Of a stretch of 64,000 bases of DNA, positions 16,474-25,054 are shown in pieces. The stretch is from Paeniglutamicibacter antarcticus (GTDB taxonomy: Bacteria; Actinomycetota; Actinomycetes; Actinomycetales; Micrococcaceae), in assembly GCF_900010755.1 (NCBI RefSeq), contig NZ_CZJT01000085.1, positions 181,986-245,985 on the forward strand, in the 5' to 3' direction. Made by a program: the position numbers and the translations under genes. Each line of letters opens with the position of its first letter. Position 1 is the first letter of the stretch. The notes beneath the pieces are model-generated. The model was not told the origin of the DNA. It ran no database searches and worked only from the letters and a program-made list of their open reading frames with translations.

Positions 16474-17244
16474 TTACTTGTTCGCGCCGATGAGGGCGAA
16501 GAACACGTCCTCGAGGGTCGGCTGCTTTTCGACGTATTCGACCTTGGCCGGCGGGAGCATGGCCTTGAGTTCGGCCAGGGTTCCGTTGACGATGATCTTG
16601 CCTTCGTTCAGGATTGCCACCCGGTCGGCAAGCTGTTCAGCCTCGTCCAGGTACTGCGTGGTGAGCAGCACCGTGGTGCCGTTCGCGGCAAGTTCCTTAA
16701 CCATCCGCCACACTTCGAGGCGCGCCTGCGGGTCAAGCCCCGTGGTGGGTTCATCCAGGAAGATGATCCGCGGGTCCCCGATCAGGCTCATGGCTATATC
16801 GAGGCGGCGGCGCATGCCACCGGAGTATTCGGAGACCTTGCGGGCCGCCGCGTCTGTGAGCGAGAACCGCTCGAGCAGTTCGTCGGCGATCGTCCCGGAG
16901 TCCTTGAGGTGGCGCAGTTTGGCCACCAGGACGAGGTTTTCCCGCCCGGTGAGGACTTCGTCCACCGCGGCGAACTGCCCGGTGAGGCTGATCGATGCGC
17001 GCACCTGTGCGGATTGTGTGGCGACGTCGAATCCGTTCACGTGCGCGGTGCCGGCATCGGGTGCCAAGAGCGTGGAGAGGATCCGCACGACCGTGGTCTT
17101 GCCGGCACCGTTGGAACCGAGCAGCGCGAAGATGCTTCCGGGTGCCACCTCGAAGTCCACGCCGCGTAGTACCTCTAGCTTTTTGTATGATTTTTCCAGG
17201 CCCTGCACGTGGATCGCAGGCCCTGGGACCTGGTTGGTTTTCAT
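16474..17244 (-). CDS. ABC exporter ATPase (DrrA-like)
   Basis: 256 residues: Walker A GSNGAGKTT, signature YSGGMRRRL, Walker B IIFLDEPTTGLDP, and a DrrA-type C-terminal extension (VEYVEKQPTLEDVFFALIG). ATG at 17244 has GGAA at a suitable distance; an open frame starts at 17274. It powers the permease just downstream and belongs to a four-gene unit with padR and the DUF1048 gene. Confidence 0.92.
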   Translation of the reverse strand: MKTNQVPGPAIHVQGLEKSYKKLEVLRGVDFEVAPGSIFALLGSNGAGKTTVVRILSTLLAPDAGTAHVNGFDVATQSAQVRASISLTGQFAAVDEVLTGRENLVLVAKLRHLKDSGTIADELLERFSLTDAAARKVSEYSGGMRRRLDIAMSLIGDPRIIFLDEPTTGLDPQARLEVWRMVKELAANGTTVLLTTQYLDEAEQLADRVAILNEGKIIVNGTLAELKAMLPPAKVEYVEKQPTLEDVFFALIGANK

Positions 17245-17292
17245 GTGTTTTTCCGTTCTTGAAGGTGCTTGCATCGGTTGCCGCTTGTTGAG

Positions 17293-17664
17293 TCAGTTGT
17301 TTTCGCCGGCGGCGCTGTCGATGCTGCGGATTAGCCGGTTGCGCTCCTTGCTGATCCACTGACCCTCGGAGTAATTAGTCAAGAAATCCTCGATGAACTC
17401 CACGGGGTTCTCCCCCACGAGCGAGCGAATCGGGGTTTCGTTGGCGACTGCCTGCTCGAACATGTCCAGCAGGTCCTCAAGCATCGTGACCAGGACGTCG
17501 CCCTTGCTGATCGACCCGAAGTACATGAGGTAGCGGTCGAACGCCTCGATGGCGGTGCGGTAATTTTCCGGCAGCTGCGCGGAGCGCGCCTTGTAGGTCT
17601 TGTACTGCTTCTTCTGTTCGAACGATCCGGTGACCTGTTCGATCCATCCCTTGACCATCTTCAT
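17293..17664 (-). CDS. DUF1048-family protein
   Basis: About 123 residues, mainly helical and charged (GWIEQVTGSFEQKKQYKTYK; DVLVTMLEDLLDMFEQAV). DUF1048 proteins commonly sit beside PadR regulators and DrrAB pumps, as here; their function is not established. ATG at 17664 overlaps the padR stop (ATGA). The much longer open frame reaching 17997 runs through padR in another frame and is rejected. Confidence 0.8.
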   Translation of the reverse strand: MKMVKGWIEQVTGSFEQKKQYKTYKARSAQLPENYRTAIEAFDRYLMYFGSISKGDVLVTMLEDLLDMFEQAVANETPIRSLVGENPVEFIEDFLTNYSEGQWISKERNRLIRSIDSAAGENN

Positions 17665-17990
17665 TTCCCTTCTTGTTGGAGCTGACCGAGGCGTTCGGAG
17701 AGGAAGCTCCAGGTTTTCCAGAATTCGTCGAGGTAGTCCCGACCCTTGGCGTTCAATGAATACACCTTGCGCGGCGGGCCCTTTTCGGAGGCAACCTTTT
17801 CCACTTCGACCAGGCCGTTCTTTTCGATGCGCACCAGCAGCGCGTACACGGTGCCTTCGGCGATCTCGGAGAATCCCTGGTCGCGCAGTCGCGCGGTGAT
17901 GTCGTAGCCGTAGGCGGGCTCCCCCGCCAAGATTGCCAGGACAATGCCTTCCAACGTGCCCTTGAGCATCTCCGTCATTTGCTTGCCCAC
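17661..17990 (-). CDS. PadR-family transcriptional regulator
   Basis: 109 residues with the PadR winged helix (EPAYGYDITARLRDQGFSEI, then EGTVYALLVRIEKNGLVEVE and GPPRKVYSL). PadR proteins usually repress neighbouring efflux genes and are released by the drug. It is first in the operon ahead of DUF1048 and the DrrAB pair, so it likely controls them. Repeated AGTAC and TAGTAG elements at 18015-18050 may be its operator. Confidence 0.9.
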   Translation of the reverse strand: MGKQMTEMLKGTLEGIVLAILAGEPAYGYDITARLRDQGFSEIAEGTVYALLVRIEKNGLVEVEKVASEKGPPRKVYSLNAKGRDYLDEFWKTWSFLSERLGQLQQEGK

Positions 17991-18009
17991 CGGACAACTC
18001 CTCTAGCTA

Positions 18010-18056
18010 CTCAGTAATGTTGACTACCAGTACATAGTAGCACCGAGTACTGACTG
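18010..18056 (-). promoter_or_regulatory. padR promoter/operator region
   Basis: AGTA-rich repeats (CAGTA, CCAGTACATAGTAG, GAGTACTGACT) cluster 20-65 bp before padR. AGTAC...GTACT gives an imperfect inverted repeat typical of PadR sites. The exact promoter is not resolved. Confidence 0.5.
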
Positions 18057-18145
18057 CGCAATAGTTCTCTCGGACGAATTTCCGGCCTCCCGGAAGACCT
18101 GCCCACGATCCACGGAAAGCGCCACATCGCCTATTGACCCCACGC

Positions 18146-18182
18146 GAAAGCGGCCCCCGGGAATATCCCGGGAGCCGCTTTC
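18146..18182. terminator. Strong hairpin, possible bidirectional terminator
   Basis: A 17-bp stem with one mismatch (GAAAGCGGC-C-CCCGGGA against TCCCGGG-A-GCCGCTTTC) and a 3-base loop ATA. The A and T runs at its feet suit termination from either side. The gene that would have ended here on the minus strand is the broken hydrolase remnant at 18226-18474, or a lost plus-strand gene. Confidence 0.7.
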
Positions 18183-18225
18183 TCGGTTGCCTCGCGGTGC
18201 CGAGCAAGCCTAGATGGTCAGGAAT

Positions 18226-18474
18226 CTAGCCACGGCGACACCGTAATCGCAGGGGCGCAAGCTCCGCCGGCGCGAGGGCCTTGGGCCAGTGGTCAAGTGC
18301 TCCGCCGAATCTGGTGGCTGCAACACATGAGGCTCGTTCCAGTGAACCGGACCCGCCGTGCCCTCCCTCGTCACGGTGACCGAGGTCGGTGGTCAACACC
18401 AGGTACCAGTCCTCACCCAGCTTGCAAGCGCGCATGGCAATGGCTTCCCATCACAGGGCCACCAGCAGTGCCTG
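18226..18474 (-). pseudogene. Alkaline-phosphatase-superfamily hydrolase, C-terminal remnant
   Basis: The frame reads WYLVLTTDLGHRDEGGHGGS, close to the (S/T)DHGH..GGHGG metal-binding block of type I phosphodiesterases and phosphonoacetate-hydrolase-like enzymes, but the key DHGH has become DLGH. A stop lies just upstream and the bulk of the gene is missing. Its position beside phosphonate uptake genes suggests it once belonged to the same phosphorus-scavenging locus. Confidence 0.6.
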
Positions 18475-18834
18475 AGGTGATGGCCCCGCAGTGATGGCCC
18501 GGTTACGGTCGATGAGGCGGTCGATGAGGTTGGCTCGCCGGCCACGGCCCACAACTTGTCTGGTCAAGTTCGCGCGGATGCCACCGCCGCGTCCGCCCGG
18601 TTCTCCAAGGCCCCGACTCCCGATGGCCAAGAGCACCCCCGGCGCGCCGCAATTCCACGTACCACCGCAGGTCAAAGGCCCACCGCGCGCTCGATGGCCA
18701 ACTCCAGACGTGCAGGATCCATTCACCGGCAGTTCACCGGTTTGCGGGGTGCTGGTTGAACTCGGTGCATATCGTCGACCCTCGGCACAGACTCCTGTGT
18801 ACACAAGATGATGACTCCTGAAGGAACCAGCACC
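18475..18834. other. Non-coding stretch before phnD
   Basis: No convincing gene in 360 bp. The only long open frame is antisense to phnD. The region should hold the phosphonate operon promoter, but I see no clear PHO box or -10/-35 pair. Confidence 0.5.
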
Positions 18835-19752
18835 GTGTCTACTCGCACCAAGATCTCGGCCCTCGCCCTCGCACTGATTGCCACGGCATCCCTCGCCGCT
18901 TGCTCGGCAACGGCCCCCTCCAATGCCCAGACCCCGGAAGCCGCGGCCGGCTTCGCCAAGGACGCCGGCACCCTGGTGTTCGGCGTGGTCCCCGACTCGG
19001 TTGACACCGAAACCAACTACCAGCCGCTGATGGACTACCTGGCCAAGGAAACCGGCAAGGCCGTCGAATACCACGAGTCCACCGACTACGCAGCGCTCAT
19101 CGAGGCCTCCATCGCCGGCAAGATCGACGTCGCGTCCTTCTCCGGCTTCACCTACGTGACAGCCACCAACAACGGCGCCAAGCTCACCCCGGTCTCCTCG
19201 ATCGTCACCTCGGAGGGCCAGGAACCTGGCTACTTCTCGCAGGCCATCGTGCCGGTGGACAGCGAGATCAAGACCATCGCCGACATGAAGGGCAAGAAGG
19301 TCTGCTTCGTGGATCCGTCCTCGACCTCCGGCTACCTCTTCCCGTCCTACAACCTGGGCCAGGCAGGCATCAACGTCGATTCCGACATCGAGAAGGTCTT
19401 CGCCGGCAAGCACGATGTTTCGGTGACCAAGGTCGGCGAGGGCAAGGAATGCGAGGCAGGCTTCGCCGAGGACAGCGAAGTGGAGAAGAGCGACAAGGTC
19501 AAGGTCATCGGCCAGACCATGGTTCCGGGTGCCCCCATCGTGGTCTCCGACAACCTCCCCGGGGAACTGCGCACCGAGGTTGCCGGGCTCATGAAGGACC
19601 TGACCATCGACGAAATCGCCGCCGCCGGCATCAAGGGCGCCGACTCAGAGGGCTTCAAGGCGGTCTTCTTCGAGACCAAGCCGGTGGACGACGCCTACTA
19701 CAACACCATCCGCGACATCTGCAAGAGCACCAACGCCTCGCAGTGCCAGTAA
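18835..19752 (+). CDS. phnD: Phosphonate ABC transporter substrate-binding lipoprotein PhnD
   Basis: 305 residues from GTG 18835, which has GAAGGA nine bases upstream; in-frame ATGs at 18808 and 18811 lie before that site. The signal peptide ends in lipobox SLAAC. The mature protein has the PhnD pattern LVFGVVPDSVDTETNYQPLM and IDVASFSGFTYVTATNN, ending in CKSTNASQCQ. It binds phosphonates or phosphite outside the membrane and feeds PhnC-PhnE. Pattern of actinobacterial phnDCE. Confidence 0.92.
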   Translation: MSTRTKISALALALIATASLAACSATAPSNAQTPEAAAGFAKDAGTLVFGVVPDSVDTETNYQPLMDYLAKETGKAVEYHESTDYAALIEASIAGKIDVASFSGFTYVTATNNGAKLTPVSSIVTSEGQEPGYFSQAIVPVDSEIKTIADMKGKKVCFVDPSSTSGYLFPSYNLGQAGINVDSDIEKVFAGKHDVSVTKVGEGKECEAGFAEDSEVEKSDKVKVIGQTMVPGAPIVVSDNLPGELRTEVAGLMKDLTIDEIAAAGIKGADSEGFKAVFFETKPVDDAYYNTIRDICKSTNASQCQ

Positions 19753-19781
19753 CAACCACGTAGATCGAAGGGATGGAACAG

Positions 19782-20642
19782 GTGAACAAGTTCTCTGGAC
19801 ATGCAATCAGGGCCACGAACGTGGTCAAGGTCTTCGGCGACAAGGCCGCACTCAAGGGCGTGGACCTCGCCATTGAACCGGGCGAAATGGTGGTGTTGTT
19901 GGGCCTGTCCGGTTCCGGGAAGTCGACCTTCCTGCGCCACGTGGACGGGTTGGAAACCCCCACCAGTGGCACGCTGAACGTCCTGGACCAGGACCTCACC
20001 ACGCTCTCGGGCAGCCAGATGCGCAAGCTGCGCGCCAAGGTGGGCTTTGTCTTCCAGCAGTTCGAACTTGTTCCATCCCTCTCGGCACTGGAAAACGTGC
20101 TGACCGGTGCGCTGTCCACGCTTCGCGGACCGCGCCTGGGCTTGGCAACCTACCCGCGCCGGCTGCGCGTGAAGGCACTGGAAACCCTCGATCAGGTCGG
20201 CCTGCTGGAGCTCGCCTACGAGCGCGCCGACACGCTCTCCGGTGGGCAGCAGCAACGCGTGGCGATCGCCCGCGCCCTGATGCAGGAACCGGAGATTCTG
20301 CTGGCTGACGAACCCGTCGCCTCGCTGGATCCGGAATCAAGCAGGATTGTCATGTCGCTGATCCGCGAGATCGCCCGCGAACGCAACCTCACGGTCCTGT
20401 GCTCGCTACACCAGGTGGACCTGGCCCTGTCCTGGGCCGATAGGATCATCGGGCTGCGCGAGGGCGCCGTGGTGCTCGATACGCCGACCGCCGGCCTGGG
20501 CCGCGCCGAGGTCATGGAGATTTACGGAAAGGTCGCCGTGGACACGCAAGGCCACTCGGCGGCCAGCGCGGCACCGGCCACCGCCGTTGCCGAACCTCAG
20601 CGCGCGGCGGCCCTGGCCTATAGCGGGGCCGCCAACTCATGA
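19782..20642 (+). CDS. phnC: Phosphonate ABC transporter ATPase PhnC
   Basis: About 286 residues: Walker A GLSGSGKST, signature LSGGQQQRVAIARAL, Walker B ILLADEPVASLDP. ATG at 19773 is also in frame, but GTG at 19782 has GAAGGG at the proper distance. It overlaps phnE by ATGA. The C-terminal 35 residues are Ala-rich and probably disordered. Confidence 0.92.
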   Translation: MNKFSGHAIRATNVVKVFGDKAALKGVDLAIEPGEMVVLLGLSGSGKSTFLRHVDGLETPTSGTLNVLDQDLTTLSGSQMRKLRAKVGFVFQQFELVPSLSALENVLTGALSTLRGPRLGLATYPRRLRVKALETLDQVGLLELAYERADTLSGGQQQRVAIARALMQEPEILLADEPVASLDPESSRIVMSLIREIARERNLTVLCSLHQVDLALSWADRIIGLREGAVVLDTPTAGLGRAEVMEIYGKVAVDTQGHSAASAAPATAVAEPQRAAALAYSGAANS

Positions 20643-22345
20643 GCCTCGACACCAAGATTCCCACCCGGCCGCCCGCGGCGCCCGGCCTTGCGCTGAAGGC
20701 CAAGCCCGGGGCCCTGCCGCGGCCCACTCCCGAGCGCACCGCGGTGGTGCTGACCCTGCTGGCCATCGCGGGCGTCTCCATCTATTCGTTGGCCAAGGCC
20801 GAGATCTCCCTGGCCAACATGCTCGGCAGCATCGCCAACGCCGAGCGCTTCCTGGCCCGCGTGGGCACCGTCAAGTTCCCGCCCATGGCCGAACTGCTCG
20901 AACTCACGGTCCTCACCCTGGGCCTGGTGCTGACCGGCACGCTGTTGGCAGCGGTGCTGTCCGTGCCGGTGGCCTACCTTGCCGCCGCCAACACCACCCC
21001 GGGCCGCGGGTTCCAGGCCGCGGGCCGCTTCATCACCGTCTTCACCCGCGCCATCCCCGACGTCGTCTTCGCGATGGTGTTCATCCTGGTCTTCTCGCTT
21101 GGCGCGCTGCCGGGCATCCTGGCCATCGGCCTGCACTCGATCGGCATGATCTCCAAGCTCTTCGCCGATGCCATCGAGCAGATCGACGAGGGGCCGCGGC
21201 TGGCCATCAGGGCCGCGGGCGGCTCCAAGACCCAGGAATTCGTCGGCGGCGTGCTGCCGCAGGTGCTGCCCTCGTGGATCGCCACGGTGCTGCACCGCAA
21301 CGACATCAACCTCCGCGGCTCGGTCATCCTGGGCTATGTGGGCGTCGTGGGCCTGGGGCAGGACATGTCCCATGCGTTCAAGTCGCTGAACTACTCGCTG
21401 GGTATGGGCATCGCGATTGTCATGTTCATCCTCTGCGTGGCCATGGAACTGGTCTCCGGCGCCATCCGCAAGGTGCTGCTGGGACACACCTCCGCTGCCG
21501 GGCGCACTTCAAAGCGCGCCGCGGCCCGCCGGGCCGCCCGTGCTGCCACCCCGCTGACCGCCAACTCGGCCCGGCCGTGGACACCGGCCCGGATACGCAA
21601 CCTCATCTGGGGTTGGGGCGCCGTGGCCGTGGCCGCGGCCGGCGTGTGGGTCTGCGACATCAAGTGGATGGACCTGATCGAAGTCTGGCCCAAGCTTCCG
21701 GCCATCATGGTCCAGTTCTGGCCGCCGAACTTCGGTTCCTACGACTTCGCAACCATGGCCTCGGCCATGGGCAAGACGCTGGCCATCGCGCTGGCCGCGG
21801 TGATCCTGTCGCTGGTGTTCTCGCTGCTGCTGGGTTCCTTCGCCGCACGCAACGTGGCCCCCACCAATGCGGTGCGCACCGGATCCCGGCTGGCGCTGGT
21901 GATCATCCGCGGCGTCCCGGAGGTCATCCTGGCCATCATGCTGATCGTCGTCACCGGGCTGGGCAGCCAAGCCGGCATCATCGCCCTGGCCTTCGGCGGC
22001 GTGGGTTTGCTGGGCAAGCTGATCGCCGATTCCCTTGAGGAGGTGCAGACCGGGCCGCAGAAGGCACTGACAGCCACCGGGGCCACCCGCCTGCAGACAT
22101 ACACGGCATCCACGTTGCCGCAGGGCGCCCGCGCCATCATCGGGCACAGCTTCTACCTGCTGGACACCAACATCCGTGCCGCGACCATCCTGGGCATCGT
22201 CGGCGGCGGCGGCATCGGCTACTACCTGCTCAATGCCGGCCAGGGCTCAAACTACCAGCTGGTCACCTCGATTGTGTTGATGATCCTGGTGACGGTGCTC
22301 GCCGTCGAGGGTTTGGCCATGTGGGTGCGCAAGGTCTTGCGCTAG
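20639..22345 (+). CDS. phnE: Phosphonate ABC transporter permease, fused double PhnE
   Basis: 568 residues, about twice the length of a single PhnE. Two PhnE-type permease halves, about 1-285 and 300-568, each carry the inner-membrane EAA-like loop (FADAIEQIDEGPRLAIRAAG; IADSLEEVQTGPQKALTATG). They are joined by a short Ala/Arg-rich linker near 285-300. A single chain thus supplies both halves of the channel, as when phnE1 and phnE2 are fused. It is coupled to phnC by ATGA. Confidence 0.93.
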   Translation: MSLDTKIPTRPPAAPGLALKAKPGALPRPTPERTAVVLTLLAIAGVSIYSLAKAEISLANMLGSIANAERFLARVGTVKFPPMAELLELTVLTLGLVLTGTLLAAVLSVPVAYLAAANTTPGRGFQAAGRFITVFTRAIPDVVFAMVFILVFSLGALPGILAIGLHSIGMISKLFADAIEQIDEGPRLAIRAAGGSKTQEFVGGVLPQVLPSWIATVLHRNDINLRGSVILGYVGVVGLGQDMSHAFKSLNYSLGMGIAIVMFILCVAMELVSGAIRKVLLGHTSAAGRTSKRAAARRAARAATPLTANSARPWTPARIRNLIWGWGAVAVAAAGVWVCDIKWMDLIEVWPKLPAIMVQFWPPNFGSYDFATMASAMGKTLAIALAAVILSLVFSLLLGSFAARNVAPTNAVRTGSRLALVIIRGVPEVILAIMLIVVTGLGSQAGIIALAFGGVGLLGKLIADSLEEVQTGPQKALTATGATRLQTYTASTLPQGARAIIGHSFYLLDTNIRAATILGIVGGGGIGYYLLNAGQGSNYQLVTSIVLMILVTVLAVEGLAMWVRKVLR

Positions 22346-22414
22346 GTACCTCCCCGTCGCCACGACGATTCCACTCCCCACCGTTCGCCACCTACCCCCG
22401 AGGCCAGGAAACCC

Positions 22415-23530
22415 ATGCCATCACCACTTAGGTTCACCCCCACACCCATTGCCATGGCGTGGAAGGGACCGGGCCTCCCGCACGAAACCGTCGCCGTTCC
22501 GCAGATCCATTTCCATGAGGGCGACGCCCTCGTGGAGGTCGAATACGCGACGATCTGCGGATCCGACATCCACACGACCTCGGGCCACCGAAGCGCCGCT
22601 CCTCCCCTGGTGCTGGGCCACGAGCAGGTGGGCCGCGTGGTCGCCGCGACCCCGGAGGCCGTGCTGCACGACGGCACCGCCCTGGCTGTCGGAGACCGGG
22701 TCGTCTGGACGGTCACAGTCAGCTGCGGACAGTGCCAGATGTGCTCCCGCGGCCTTCCGCAGAAGTGCCAGAAGATCCTGAAGTACGGGCATGAGCGCAT
22801 TGGCCGGGGCTGGGAGCTCAACGGCGGCTTTGCCACCCACGTGCACGTGAAAGCGGGCTCCGGGATCACCAAGGTTCCCGAGGAGATTCCCGCCGCCATC
22901 CTGGCCCCGGTTTCATGCGCCACCGCTACCGCCGCCGCGGCCCTGCGCGCGACCACCAGACATCATTCGATCGCCGGGGCCACGGTGCTGGTCTCCGGAG
23001 CCGGCATGGTGGGCCTGAGCATCATCGCCATGGCTGTCACTGCCGGAGCGAAGGTGGTGGTGCTTGATCCCGCCGCGGAACGCCGCGCCATGGCCCTGAA
23101 ATTCGGGGCTGTGCTGGCCCTTGATCCGCTGGCCGGCAAGCTCGGGGACGCACTGGATTCGGCGAACCTGGCCGCACCGGCGGCTGCCTTCGAGGCTTCC
23201 GGCGCCCCGGCGGCCGTCAAGTCCGCCATTGCCGTGCTGGGCATCGGCGGGATCGCGGTGCTGGTGGGAAGCGTATCGCCCGGACCGGAGGTCGGGATCG
23301 ATCCCGAGGCCATCGTGAGGGGGCTGAAATCGATCACCGGCGTGCACAACTACACGGCCGATGACCTGCGCACCGCGGTGGATTTCATCTCTGCACACTG
23401 GAACACGATGCCCTTCGCGGATCTGGTGGGTCCCGGGTACTTCCTGCACGAGCTCGACAAGGCGCTCGAGGTGGCAAAGACCGGTGCAGATGTCCGCGTC
23501 GGCATCCGGCCGGAGCAAGCCACGGATTAA
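22415..23530 (+). CDS. Zinc-dependent alcohol dehydrogenase, phosphonate-catabolism type
   Basis: 371 residues of the medium-chain dehydrogenase family: catalytic Zn ligands in CGSDIHT and GHE, structural Zn site in CGQCQMCSRGLPQKC, NAD(P)-binding VSGAGMVGL. It best resembles the group annotated as phosphonate-catabolism-associated alcohol dehydrogenase. It follows phnE by 69 bp with AGGAAA before the ATG, and is closed by a hairpin. It may oxidise an alcohol formed during phosphonate breakdown; the reaction is not established. Confidence 0.85.
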   Translation: MPSPLRFTPTPIAMAWKGPGLPHETVAVPQIHFHEGDALVEVEYATICGSDIHTTSGHRSAAPPLVLGHEQVGRVVAATPEAVLHDGTALAVGDRVVWTVTVSCGQCQMCSRGLPQKCQKILKYGHERIGRGWELNGGFATHVHVKAGSGITKVPEEIPAAILAPVSCATATAAAALRATTRHHSIAGATVLVSGAGMVGLSIIAMAVTAGAKVVVLDPAAERRAMALKFGAVLALDPLAGKLGDALDSANLAAPAAAFEASGAPAAVKSAIAVLGIGGIAVLVGSVSPGPEVGIDPEAIVRGLKSITGVHNYTADDLRTAVDFISAHWNTMPFADLVGPGYFLHELDKALEVAKTGADVRVGIRPEQATD

Positions 23531-23594
23531 CCCCCGGGAATCTCCCACAGCGGACCCTCCGAGCTGAACCGTCACGTCCGCTCCCGGTCACACG

Positions 23595-23631
23595 ACAACG
23601 GGCCCCGCGCATCTCGCGCGGGACCCGTTGT
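23595..23631 (+). terminator. Terminator after phn operon
   Basis: A 16-bp stem with one mismatch (ACAACGGG-C-CCCGCGC against GCGCGGG-A-CCCGTTGT) and a 5-base loop follows the dehydrogenase gene by about 65 bp. It is palindromic and may stop transcription from both sides. Confidence 0.75.
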
Positions 23632-23645
23632 TCGTATGCCGGGCG

Positions 23646-24074
23646 TTATTGCTGCATCGAAACGCCCGCGGCGGCCGCGGCGCGTGCACCGTGAATGGCG
23701 CCGATCAGATGGTCAAGGCCCTCCTGGGTCATCGGGGAACCCGGGAAGTTCAGCAGGCGCCCGATGGGCATGGAGCCGAGCATCGAGGTCATCATCGCCG
23801 AGGATTCGTCGTCGCTCGAGCCGCCGGTGATCCCGGAGAGCGCGTCGCCGGCGAACTGTGCCATGATGGCGCCGCCAATCGGGTCGGCCATCAGTTCGCT
23901 CAGTGTGGTTTCGGAGTTGATCGCCACCGGGAGCACGTCTCCGGCCAGCTCGATGTCCGCGCTCAGGCGGATATCGCGGCTCGAGGAGGCAGCCGAGACC
24001 TCGTAGGTGCCCGGCTCGAGGGTCCAGCCCTCGATCCGGGTGTCCCAGTAGGCCAGCCGATGGCCTTCCGGCAC
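23646..24074 (-). pseudogene. Glycoside hydrolase family 3 beta-glucosidase, C-terminal remnant
   Basis: The last about 143 residues of a GH3 enzyme. RLAYWDTRIEGWTLEPGTYE followed by VSAASSSRDIRLSADIEL is the fibronectin-III-like domain at the GH3 C-terminus. The catalytic domains (about 600 residues) are absent; the sequence breaks off at about 24074, exactly where a second gene fragment of opposite strand begins. Confidence 0.8.
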
Positions 24075-24307
24075 GCGACATTCCGGACACCACCCTCGAG
24101 GTGGTCACCTGCTGCAGCGAGGACACCGACTACACGTTCGTGCTGAACCGCGGAACAGCACCTTTGCCGGTTGCGGTCCCGCAGGATGCAGTTGACCTGT
24201 CGCGCGAAGGCATCCCTGATGGTTTCTTGACGTTGCCACGCTACGGCGTTGCGGTGCTGGCCACGTCACAGACAGGTGCCGTTCCATTTATCGGACGCGC
24301 TTCGTAG
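24075..24307 (+). pseudogene. Glycoside hydrolase family 42 beta-galactosidase, C-terminal remnant
   Basis: The plus-strand frame reads TTLEVVTCCSEDTDYTFVLN, then RGTAPLPVAVPQDAVDLSRE and FLTLPRYGVAVL, the C-terminal beta-domain of GH42 galactosidases, ending with a stop at 24307. No start or catalytic domain is present. It abuts the GH3 remnant tail-inward, as though a deletion removed the bodies of both genes. Confidence 0.75.
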
Positions 24308-24427
24308 CATTGTTTGTATCAAAATTTGCACCACGTCGAGGGTATGTTGGGTATTTTGCCCACCTCCCCCTCGACGCGTTAATCGGCAAGATGCACCTTG
24401 CGCGCCCGACGGGTGCACTATCGAAGC

Positions 24428-24955
24428 ATGGACAGCATGTCGGTCGAGCAGCGCTCGAAACTCATGGCGAAGATCCACGGCAAGGACACCAAACCCGAGC
24501 TTCTGGTCCGCCGGCTCCTGCATGCAGCCAGCTATCGGTACCGGCTGCAAGGCCATGTTTCGCTCAAAACCATAAATGAACTGCGCCGGAAGCATCCCGA
24601 TGTGACATTTGCCGGAGGAAAGTTACCTGGAAGACCGGATGTGGTTTTCTCCAGTCGCAGGGAAGTCATTTTCGTCAATGGCTGCTTTTGGCATCTCCAC
24701 GATTGCCCGGAGGGGCAACACGCGCCGCGAACCCATGCCGAGTTTTGGGATACCAAGCGGACAGCCACACGCGCTCGGGACCAACGCAACCTGGCAACAC
24801 TTCGAAACCTGGGCTGGGAGTCCTTGGCCCTGTGGGAATGCCAGCTGAAGGACACTGCTGCCGTCTTGGAAAAACTAGTGAGCTTCCTGGAGCCTGCGTC
24901 TTCAAAGATGGCCCAAACCCAAGCCACCCGCGGCACCACAAACACGGGCAAATGA
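24428..24955 (+). CDS. vsr: Very-short-patch mismatch repair endonuclease Vsr
   Basis: About 175 residues from ATG 24428 (alternative ATGs at 24398 and 24437). The Vsr core is clear: MSVEQRSKLMAKIHGKDTKP, PDVVFSSRREVIFVNGCFWH and the zinc/metal site H-x-H-x-C (HLHDC). Vsr nicks 5' of a T:G mismatch arising from 5-methylcytosine deamination and normally sits next to its cytosine methyltransferase. None lies in this window. A hairpin (CGTCGAGGG/CCCTCGACG, 24334-24377) lies upstream. Confidence 0.93.
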   Translation: MDSMSVEQRSKLMAKIHGKDTKPELLVRRLLHAASYRYRLQGHVSLKTINELRRKHPDVTFAGGKLPGRPDVVFSSRREVIFVNGCFWHLHDCPEGQHAPRTHAEFWDTKRTATRARDQRNLATLRNLGWESLALWECQLKDTAAVLEKLVSFLEPASSKMAQTQATRGTTNTGK

Positions 24956-25054
24956 CTGATACGAACCGTTGACGCGCACACCTCCCGATGGCAGTCTCGT
25001 TCCCGAACGGCCTTAACTGCCAGGCCGTAGACGCAAACGGGGCGGGAGAAAAGA

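Noticed and set aside
17665..17997. Longer N-terminus of the DUF1048 protein
   Set aside because: This segment is an out-of-frame reading of padR; the ATGA overlap at 17664 marks the true start.
20587..22038. 483-codon plus-strand open frame overlapping phnE
   Set aside because: It is a frame-shifted shadow of phnE with Arg/His/Gly-rich composition; phnE itself matches a known family over its whole length.
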